Shown here: in pieces, positions 9,086 to 14,703 of the stretch
How the letters are laid out: each line of letters opens with the position of its first letter
How positions within the stretch are numbered: position 1 is the first letter of the stretch
Source of the DNA: an uncultured Bacteroides sp.
Lineage (GTDB): Bacteria; Bacteroidota; Bacteroidia; Bacteroidales; Bacteroidaceae
NCBI GenBank assembly: GCA_934716785.1
Contig: CAKUYM010000076.1
Location: 1-14,703 of the forward strand
Direction: 5' to 3'
Length of the DNA stretch: 14,703 nucleotides
Made by a program: the position numbers and the translations under genes
The notes under the pieces: generated by a model
Databases searched by the model: none
Told to the model about the DNA's origin: nothing
The model's input: only the letters and a program-made list of their open reading frames with translations

Positions 9086-9197
9086 GTTTAAAATATCGTA
9101 TTAAAAAAACGTTTGCCGATAAAATATTGTTCTCTCCCACTTTTATTACCTTTTGGCTTCCCAGTTGGTAAGGTATCTATATTAACCGGGCTATTCA

Positions 9198-9209
9198 AAA
9201 ACATGTTTT
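9198..9209. promoter_or_regulatory. 12-bp perfect palindrome in the divergent intergenic region
   Basis: AAAACATGTTTT is fully self-complementary. It lies 58 bp upstream of the proposed -7 box of the peptidase operon and could bind a dimeric regulator of either divergent gene. It is AT-rich and short, so chance is possible. Confidence 0.25.
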
Positions 9210-9266
9210 AAAATATGAATAATGAAATTATTGTCTCTCAAATACTTATAATCTGATTATTTTAAC

Positions 9267-9274
9267 TACATTTG
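9267..9274 (+). promoter_or_regulatory. -7 element for the peptidase-AAA operon
   Basis: TACATTTG is an exact TAnnTTTG match, 67 nt before the first ATG of the operon. No clear TTTG -33 box lies about 20 nt upstream. Transcription would start near 9280 and give a leader of about 60 nt. Confidence 0.45.
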
Positions 9275-9277
9275 GAA

Positions 9278-9302
9278 CGGATATCTGTTTCTCTTATATC
9301 CG
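9278..9302 (+). promoter_or_regulatory. Inverted repeat at the predicted transcript start
   Basis: CGGATAT (9278-9284) and ATATCCG (9296-9302) are exact inverted copies separated by 11 nt. The repeat sits just downstream of the -7 box, so it could be a repressor operator or a hairpin at the 5' end of the mRNA. The AT-rich rest of the leader, with ACAACAAACA before the ATG, is unstructured. Confidence 0.35.
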
Positions 9303-9341
9303 AACATATAAAACAAATAAAATATTAAAACAACAAACAAT

Positions 9342-10151
9342 ATGGCGACTTACTCTCCGGCTTCTACGATACATGGCGATATGCCTGTCAATATTCTGTC
9401 TGACGATGTCCGTCAAATATATAGCGATACATGTGCTATCAAATCACAGCAACTCATATTGCAGGATTTTGGAATCAATCTGTCCGAGGACCAGCTACGT
9501 AATGAAGCCATCATGAATGGCTGGTATCATGGAGGCACCAGTCCCGCGGATGTTGGCAAACTGCTGGAGTTGCATGGCATAGGGGTATCTCAATATGACA
9601 ATGCGAATATATTCAATCTTGTCAACGAGTTGGCGCAAGGGCATAAGATTATTGTGGGAGTCGATTCCGGCGAACTGTGGGAAGATAATATTTTCGATAA
9701 ACTGTTTGAAGATCAGAGGGCCGACCATGCTTTGATCGTTTCGGGAGTCGACACGTCGGATCCTAACAACATAAAAGTTATTCTTACAGATCCGGGGACG
9801 GGAGATTTGTTGAAGGAGTATCCGATGGACAAATTCGTAGATGCATGGCAAGATTCGAATTGCTTTATGATGGTGACCAATGATGCGGCTCCAGCTGTAT
9901 TCGATCCCTTTAATAATATGCCCGGTTTTGATTTGCCTATTCATAATATTCCTATGATAGGGCAAATGCCGTATGATATGTTCTACAATGATTTGGCTTT
10001 TTTGAATTGTACTAATGATATTCCTAATTTCATCTTCGATGATTTCTCCGGGATGGTAGGTGGCGACATTACTATGTTTTCACCTCAAAGCATGGGTTAT
10101 TTCGATGAATTTAGTCTATGGGATGATTCTAACCTATTAATGGATTGTTGA
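9342..10151 (+). CDS. Papain-like/C39-like cysteine peptidase with Asn/Asp/Phe/Met-rich tail
   Basis: Predicted cytoplasmic cysteine peptidase (269 aa). Gln25, six residues before Cys31 in QIYSDTCA, fits the papain-fold oxyanion glutamine and nucleophile. DHALIVSGVD gives His129, and TDPGTG gives Asp150, completing a Cys-His-Asp triad in the order used by C39-like double-glycine peptidases. There is no signal peptide and no ABC transporter domain or neighbour, so it is not a standard bacteriocin exporter peptidase. Residues about 183-269 form a low-complexity tail rich in Asn, Asp, Phe, Met and Pro, which may bind partners or be a processing target. It is first in the operon, and the next ATG follows its stop after 1 nt. 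The family call is by motif. Its target is unknown; proteins made by the same operon are the obvious candidates. Confidence 0.8.
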   Translation: MATYSPASTIHGDMPVNILSDDVRQIYSDTCAIKSQQLILQDFGINLSEDQLRNEAIMNGWYHGGTSPADVGKLLELHGIGVSQYDNANIFNLVNELAQGHKIIVGVDSGELWEDNIFDKLFEDQRADHALIVSGVDTSDPNNIKVILTDPGTGDLLKEYPMDKFVDAWQDSNCFMMVTNDAAPAVFDPFNNMPGFDLPIHNIPMIGQMPYDMFYNDLAFLNCTNDIPNFIFDDFSGMVGGDITMFSPQSMGYFDEFSLWDDSNLLMDC

Positions 10152-10152
10152 T

Positions 10153-12360
10153 ATGGAACCGTTTACAATGATGCTGGGCTACGGTCTTGTCAATTCGCTT
10201 TCACAGTTGGTTATACGACCGATTGCGGATAAGATGTCGTCACCGATGCGGCGGGCTGAGATGCGGCAGCAAATGGAGACTAAACATGTTCTTGATTTGG
10301 AGGCTGTAAGGCTCAATAAACAGATAGAACTTGATAATCAGAGGAATATTCAGGAACTCTGCCATCAGTTCAGGTTGCAAGAGGCAAAGTCGCAATTTGA
10401 ACGGCAGTTGCAAATGTGGCAGATCGGGCAGTTTAATGATAAGATGTGGCCGTTGTTGACCCCTTTCGACCATCCCTCGTTATATCCCCGGTTTGGCAAA
10501 GGGCATCAGATACCTATAAATATATTCTTGGCAAAGACTGATCCTCATTCTCCGTTTGCGGCGCTTATTCAATCGGACTTGAAGAATAAGTTGGCGACAT
10601 TTATACAGACTGCTTATTCTACGGATCCTTTCGGCTCACATCCGAGTATCTGCCGGATTGGCGATTGGAAAGACGGTTTTCAGGATGCTGCGTTCATCAA
10701 TGCTTTATGGTTTGGATTGCAGGGGCAGCCTTCGATTGTGGTAAATCCGATACAATCCGAGTTCGGAGAAATTCTTGATTTGAATGTCAGCATATGGGGG
10801 CTTGGGGAAAGTGGACTTGTGCCGGCCACGCGAAATGTTATTTCAGGACATTTCGGCTCGGCGATTGGACGGATAAAGCGTGATGAAACACGCCTTTGGA
10901 TAGAACATGGGCTACCCGTTTCATCTCCGGAAATGAAATATAATGCGGAGCTGTTAAAACAAGAGGAAGCGCTGGCGGCTGATGGAAATGGAGACTACAT
11001 TGACCATTTATTGGTTCAATATAAGCTACCTAAAGAGATTCAGAATAGGGTTATCACAAAATTCGCTAATGAATATAACCATATAGTATCGTGTGTGTCG
11101 GGTATGTTTGCCGATATTTATCATTTGATTGAGTATGGGGCGCAACCTTATATGCCACTTGCGATAAATAGCTACAACAAGGTTTCGGGTAAGAACTTTT
11201 TAATTCCCGATGTGGTTATTGAACATTACAGACATGCCCTTACCACTATGGTTTGCACCAATTATCTGCAAGACAGGCTACCGACAGTTTATATGGGAGT
11301 GGCTCGCGCAGTGAATTTTAATGCCATCCAGTCACTGGAGATATTCAATGAGGGGGTAGGATTGTGGTTCAACAAGAAACTTGACCTTTCATCAGAGAAA
11401 CCTCTGCCGGCATCAATTGACGAAAGTCTTCGCCTGCTTCGTAATCATTCAAGTGACCGGGATAAAAATTATCTTGAGGAAGCGAAGGCAACCCTTTTGG
11501 CTCTGAATCTTAGGGAGGAAGCCGATACGCTTACTAATAAGATTTTTAGTTTGGCAACGGAACCCGATACTTCAGAGCTTGACTCGTCATCTCAAGCTTC
11601 AAGTCTTGACTGGCGGGTTGAAGAAAGAGTGATGTTCAGCAATCATGATTTTGAGAAGTGGATCGGAGGTTTGAGTTCTTCCGTTCTAAGTTTGGCAAGA
11701 TATGCAATCCTTATGGTGCGTGATGGCTTTTATGCCATTATGCTTGCTGATAAATCAGGGAAATATACTCCTATTGATAACGATTTAGGAGGAATCTGCA
11801 TTGTTGCGCAAAGAAGTTATATGCCACAGGATTTGATTGATTCAGGTTTCGTTGTTTATGACTTAAAGTATAATAAATATTCAAATGCTAATTTTATGGA
11901 AAACAACGAATTTAAATCCTTTGAGAAGCTTGGAAAGCAGTTGGATGCATTGATAAACAATATCAGCCGTATTCCTGCTTCTATGAACTCAAAAAAGGGG
12001 CAGCCACAGCAGAACAATACTCACGCCACAGCTTCACAAGGTGGGCTTGAACAGCAACTTACAGAAATATTTATGAACAGAACTAATCTTGGGATTGAGA
12101 AGGAAAATACTCAAGTGGCTGAGTTTGACTTAATCCGTAACTGGATTACTTCAAAATTGCCGGTGCCGGATGCGACTAAAGTACATATTTTTAAAGCGGA
12201 TACGGCAGAGGGGATATTGATTTGCGTATTCTTTACCGATGATGACATGAATACATTGCTTGGCAACGGTTATCCGTCAAAAAGCATACTCTGTTCAAGC
12301 TGCGACTCTGATATGGAAGCATTCCTTAACGGTCTTTCGATAGGCACAATAACACTTTGA
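10153..12360 (+). CDS. Large coiled-coil protein of unknown family
   Basis: I do not recognise this 735-residue protein. After a short, mildly hydrophobic N-terminus (residues 5-25), residues about 30-95 are rich in Glu, Gln, Arg, Lys and Leu with heptad-like spacing, as in a long coiled coil. A globular region follows (about 100-600). It contains no nucleotide-binding loop or enzyme motif that I can name; FGSHPSICRIGDWKDG (165-180) looks conserved-like. A Ser/Gln/Asn/Thr-rich linker (about 607-630) leads to a C-terminal domain of about 100 residues with strands such as ILICVFF. There is no signal peptide or clear membrane helix. It lies 1 nt after the peptidase gene and 2 nt before the next ATG, so it is probably made with the peptidase and the ATPase. 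A scaffold, adaptor or structural subunit is a plausible role, but this is inference. Confidence 0.8.
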   Translation: MEPFTMMLGYGLVNSLSQLVIRPIADKMSSPMRRAEMRQQMETKHVLDLEAVRLNKQIELDNQRNIQELCHQFRLQEAKSQFERQLQMWQIGQFNDKMWPLLTPFDHPSLYPRFGKGHQIPINIFLAKTDPHSPFAALIQSDLKNKLATFIQTAYSTDPFGSHPSICRIGDWKDGFQDAAFINALWFGLQGQPSIVVNPIQSEFGEILDLNVSIWGLGESGLVPATRNVISGHFGSAIGRIKRDETRLWIEHGLPVSSPEMKYNAELLKQEEALAADGNGDYIDHLLVQYKLPKEIQNRVITKFANEYNHIVSCVSGMFADIYHLIEYGAQPYMPLAINSYNKVSGKNFLIPDVVIEHYRHALTTMVCTNYLQDRLPTVYMGVARAVNFNAIQSLEIFNEGVGLWFNKKLDLSSEKPLPASIDESLRLLRNHSSDRDKNYLEEAKATLLALNLREEADTLTNKIFSLATEPDTSELDSSSQASSLDWRVEERVMFSNHDFEKWIGGLSSSVLSLARYAILMVRDGFYAIMLADKSGKYTPIDNDLGGICIVAQRSYMPQDLIDSGFVVYDLKYNKYSNANFMENNEFKSFEKLGKQLDALINNISRIPASMNSKKGQPQQNNTHATASQGGLEQQLTEIFMNRTNLGIEKENTQVAEFDLIRNWITSKLPVPDATKVHIFKADTAEGILICVFFTDDDMNTLLGNGYPSKSILCSSCDSDMEAFLNGLSIGTITL

Positions 12361-12362
12361 CA

Positions 12363-12788
12363 ATGGGAATTTTACGAGAAATAGGACGATTCGTCGGCAA
12401 TGTATTGGAATTGATCATTGCTTGCATCGGTGCACTGATAGAGGCTGCAATTTGGGCGATCGGTTTTGTTATTGATATGGCATCGGATATCTTGAGCTGG
12501 ATAAATGGCAAATTGGAAGAACTGCTTGATGATGGTGCCACTGAGGTAAATACGGTGCAGGGGTCGGCTCTTGCCGATTTTATCAAGCAGAATCAAGCTA
12601 CCGGGAAATATACGGAAGTAACATTGTCGGAGTTGAATGCCATGAATTCCAGTGTGATAAATGTGGCTTTTGATGACAGTGACAATATTATTGACGACCA
12701 GATGATACGTTCGCGTGGAGGGCTTTCGGCTCAAGCCAAGGCGCAGTTCAGAGATCAGCCGGTGCTTAAGATAAAGATACCGGCATAA
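12363..12788 (+). CDS. Small membrane-anchored protein, shared C-terminal domain (copy 1)
   Basis: Unknown protein of 141 aa. Residues about 12-38 are one long hydrophobic, partly amphipathic helix (LELIIACIGALIEAAIWAIG) that should bind or cross the membrane. An acidic segment (LEELLDD) follows, then a small domain from residue 71 starting ADFIKQN and continuing YTEVTLSELN. That domain is repeated in the protein two genes downstream (FIQQN, YTEITLAALN), so the two are likely paralogues by domain. I chose the ATG 2 nt after the upstream stop. A TTG at 12357 that overlaps the upstream stop would add two residues. There is no cleavable signal peptide. The operon context points to a membrane partner for the AAA ATPase. 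Confidence 0.75.
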   Translation: MGILREIGRFVGNVLELIIACIGALIEAAIWAIGFVIDMASDILSWINGKLEELLDDGATEVNTVQGSALADFIKQNQATGKYTEVTLSELNAMNSSVINVAFDDSDNIIDDQMIRSRGGLSAQAKAQFRDQPVLKIKIPA

Positions 12789-12789
12789 T

Positions 12790-13206
12790 ATGAGGAATCA
12801 AGATATGGAATTGATAGACTTACAAAACAATATGATTATGTTGCATTTTAAATACTTAGCGTGGGGAATTGCGGCAGTGGCTTTGCTTGCCGTGCTCGTT
12901 AGAAGAGCGCTCCCGAAGACTGTTACGCTGTCTGAAATCAGAGCATGGGCGGAAAAGAACAAACATCTCGGAGTGAACTGTTATGTTCATAAGTTGGAGG
13001 TGTTGCCTGAACAAATCCGTAAAGAGGTATATAGGCAGACCGGTCTTAAGAAAATACTGAATGGTTATACCGATGAGGGTTCTGTTTTGGTAACTATGCT
13101 TGATGGCAATGGAGAAACCATTATTTCTGTTCCTTTTATGGGGAATAAGCTTGATGAAGATTTGTCCTTGGCTATTGGTGAAAAAGGATTGAATATTAAA
13201 CTTTAA
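12790..13206 (+). CDS. Small single-pass membrane protein of unknown function
   Basis: Unknown protein of 138 aa. A short N-terminal stretch is followed by one hydrophobic helix (about residues 20-37, AWGIAAVALLAVLV) and the positive pair RR, which suggests the C-terminal part stays in the cytoplasm. The soluble part (40-138) has mixed helices and strands with LPEQIRKEVY and GSVLVTML, and no motif I can assign. It does not carry the FI(K/Q)QN domain of its two small neighbours. The start lies 1 nt after the upstream stop; an in-frame ATG at codon 6 is a possible alternative. Operon position is the only clue to its role. Confidence 0.7.
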   Translation: MRNQDMELIDLQNNMIMLHFKYLAWGIAAVALLAVLVRRALPKTVTLSEIRAWAEKNKHLGVNCYVHKLEVLPEQIRKEVYRQTGLKKILNGYTDEGSVLVTMLDGNGETIISVPFMGNKLDEDLSLAIGEKGLNIKL

Positions 13207-13219
13207 AATCTATAATGTG

Positions 13220-13615
13220 ATGATAGATTGGTTGATTGATTTAATCGGTGACCTTTTTGATAGTGGAGCCGATGTCGTTGCCGATATGGGTGCCGATGTG
13301 GCTGATGCCGCAACTACCATTGATTGGTCGAGTGTTATTGATGGGGTAATCAGTACCGGACTTATTGTTGCCGGGGTAATTACCGTTGCAAGCATTACTG
13401 AAGAGACTATTCGCGGACAGATGCGCAATCGTCCCGAACTGCGGAATAAGGGGGTGGAAAGTGCCGTAGTAAAGGACTTTATACAGCAAAACGGCTATAC
13501 GGAAATAACACTTGCAGCCCTGAACAAGCAGAACCAGCAGGTGGGTACCTTCAAAATGAAATCCTCGCGTGTCGGGGATATCGAACTTGGAGATAAAATA
13601 CTCTTAAGAGCATGA
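13220..13615 (+). CDS. Small membrane-anchored protein, shared C-terminal domain (copy 2)
   Basis: Unknown protein of 131 aa. An amphipathic N-terminus (MIDWLIDLIGDLFD) leads into an acidic eight-residue repeat, GADVVADM then GADVADA (residues 16-30), visible in the DNA as two GCCGATGT copies. One hydrophobic helix follows (about 38-58, VISTGLIVAGVITVASI). The C-terminal domain (about 84-131) contains DFIQQNGYTEITLAALN and ends GDIELGDKILLRA; it matches the C-terminal part of the 141-aa protein. I prefer the ATG at 13220 over the GTG just before it. The stop overlaps the ATPase start by 4 nt (ATGA), implying translational coupling to the ATPase. Confidence 0.75.
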   Translation: MIDWLIDLIGDLFDSGADVVADMGADVADAATTIDWSSVIDGVISTGLIVAGVITVASITEETIRGQMRNRPELRNKGVESAVVKDFIQQNGYTEITLAALNKQNQQVGTFKMKSSRVGDIELGDKILLRA

Positions 13616-14703
13616 GTTGCTTTATTGACATACAGAGCGATACGAATATTGCCCGTGGCGTCAAGATAAAATTGATGTCCGAACTTTCCGTATATATGAA
13701 TGAGTCAAATTTGACAGATGATTCCAATATTGCCGGAGTGAGGGCTGTTGTCAATCCGTCTGATGAGATGATTAAGGAGGCTCATCAAATCAATACGATT
13801 CTCTATTGGATAGCTTATAACAAGAACTTACAAATTAATGATAAGACGTTTTATAACTTTAAGCTAAGGTGTCTTCATTTAAGTGCATTGACTGTGAGTT
13901 CAATAGAGCGGATTCTTTTGATTTTGGTTCCGGCGGGTGTTTTTAAAGAAGAACCGGATAGAGATGTATCGAAACAGGAGACTGCGGAAAACGAATCCAC
14001 CTTGTCTTTTGATGCGATAGCGCCCAAGTATTCGCTTGACAAAGTGATAATGAATGAGACTAATCGTTCTCAAATTCAGCGTGCCATCTCATTGGTCAAT
14101 TCCCGGAAGAAGATTTTTGAGGAATGGGGATTTTCCGAAATAGATCCGTATACCAAAACGATTCTCTGCTTTTACGGACAACCGGGAACGGGGAAAACGA
14201 TGTGCGCTCATGCATTGGCGAGGGCATTGGGGAAAAAGATAATCATTGCAAGTTATGCAGCCATAGAATCTAAATGGGTGGGAGAAGGTCCGAAGAATTT
14301 AAAGAAGATTTTTAAGGATGCAGAGGTTCAAGATGCCGTTTTATTCTTTGATGAGGCCGATTCATTTTTAAGCAAACGCATCAATAGTGCGGAAACCGGT
14401 TCGGACAAACATTATAACCGGATGACTAATGAAATGTTTCAGTTGTTGGAAGACTATAATGGGGTGATTGTTTTCGCCACCAATCTTGTTCAGGATTTCG
14501 ATAAAGCATTTAAGTCGAGGATTCTTGCATTTGTAGAATTTCATAAACCCGATTATGAAACTCGGATAGAACTGATAAAAGTGCTTACTCCCGCAAAGGT
14601 GCCTTTGGCGTATCCTTTATCTGAGGAAGAGCATGGCAAACTGTCAGATATCAGCGATGGGTTTAGCGGGCGTGAAATAAGAAAGGCTGTTCTTACTTCC
14701 TTG
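13612..14703 (+). CDS. AAA+ ATPase, Vps4/spastin-like, C-terminus cut by window edge
   Basis: ATP-driven remodelling or unfolding enzyme; the first 364 residues are present and the frame is open at the right edge. Residues 1-140 form a largely helical N-terminal domain of no family I know, with a charged linker (112-132). The AAA module has Walker A GQPGTGKT (189-196), a pore-loop motif KWVGEG (221-226), Walker B VLFFDEAD (243-250, catalytic Glu248), sensor 1 FATN (Asn291), an arginine-finger candidate Arg303 in KSRI, and SGREIRKA (352-359), the sensor-2 type helix of classic single-ring AAA proteins. All the ATPase residues seen are intact. The pore loop suggests that it threads or pulls protein substrates. 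The ATG overlaps the stop of the small membrane protein upstream, so both are likely made in a fixed ratio. Its C-terminal helices lie outside the window. Confidence 0.9.
   Translation, partial: MSCFIDIQSDTNIARGVKIKLMSELSVYMNESNLTDDSNIAGVRAVVNPSDEMIKEAHQINTILYWIAYNKNLQINDKTFYNFKLRCLHLSALTVSSIERILLILVPAGVFKEEPDRDVSKQETAENESTLSFDAIAPKYSLDKVIMNETNRSQIQRAISLVNSRKKIFEEWGFSEIDPYTKTILCFYGQPGTGKTMCAHALARALGKKIIIASYAAIESKWVGEGPKNLKKIFKDAEVQDAVLFFDEADSFLSKRINSAETGSDKHYNRMTNEMFQLLEDYNGVIVFATNLVQDFDKAFKSRILAFVEFHKPDYETRIELIKVLTPAKVPLAYPLSEEEHGKLSDISDGFSGREIRKAVLTSL

Larger units (their letters stand above)
9342..14703 (+). other. Six-gene peptidase/coiled-coil/membrane/AAA operon
   Basis: All six genes point the same way, with gaps of 1, 2, 1 and 13 nt and then a 4-nt overlap. 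No internal terminator or promoter is apparent, so one transcript from near 9280 is likely. It continues past the right edge. The extent of the operon downstream is not known from this window. Confidence 0.8.

Noticed and set aside
9495..9965. 156-codon open frame on the minus strand opposite the peptidase gene
   Set aside because: The opposite strand carries the complete catalytic triad, and this frame shows no recognisable motif.
9342..14703. Bacteriocin maturation and export locus
   Set aside because: The C39-like triad suggested it, but there is no ABC transporter, membrane-fusion protein or Gly-Gly leader peptide, and a Vps4-like AAA ATPase is not part of such loci.
9342..14703. Type VI secretion or contractile injection cluster
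   Set aside because: An AAA ATPase next to unknown proteins raised the idea, but no sheath, tube, spike or baseplate protein is seen, and the ATPase is a single-module Vps4-like type rather than ClpV-like.

Overview
The window looks like a chromosome segment from a Bacteroides-type gut bacterium (order Bacteroidales). The evidence is a very large hybrid two-component system next to polysaccharide-type lipoproteins, TAnnTTTG-type promoter elements, moderate-to-low GC and weak Shine-Dalgarno sequences. No RNA gene, insertion sequence, CRISPR array or phage gene was seen.

Region 1 (1-6877) is a small carbohydrate-sensing locus. A hybrid sensor kinase/response regulator (HTCS) runs leftward and off the left edge. 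It is divergent from a two-gene operon that encodes a GH3 beta-N-acetylhexosaminidase-like lipoprotein and an SGNH/GDSL hydrolase lipoprotein. The 217-bp gap between them holds a promoter-like element on each strand. A 27-bp near-perfect palindrome lies over the -33 box and spacer of the HTCS promoter. A GTAACC direct repeat with 20-bp phasing lies upstream of the GH3 promoter. The likely logic is that the HTCS senses a glycan fragment in the periplasm and switches on two cell-envelope enzymes that trim it. No SusC/SusD pair is visible here. A strong hairpin ends the operon.

Region 2 (6921-9050) is a leftward CPA2-family cation/proton antiporter with a C-terminal UspA-like cytoplasmic region. 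It is probably an ordinary housekeeping or stress gene.

Region 3 (9342-14703, running off the right edge) is the most interesting part. It is a tightly packed six-gene operon with gaps of 1 to 13 nt and one 4-nt overlap. In order it encodes a cytoplasmic papain-like/C39-like cysteine peptidase with a long Asn/Asp/Phe/Met-rich tail, a 735-residue coiled-coil protein of unknown family, three small membrane-anchored proteins, and a Vps4/spastin-like AAA+ ATPase that is cut by the window edge. Two of the three small proteins share a homologous C-terminal domain. I do not recognise this combination as a named system. The architecture suggests an ATP-driven machine at the inner membrane that includes a protease, possibly for membrane or protein remodelling or for cell defence. 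That function is inference only.
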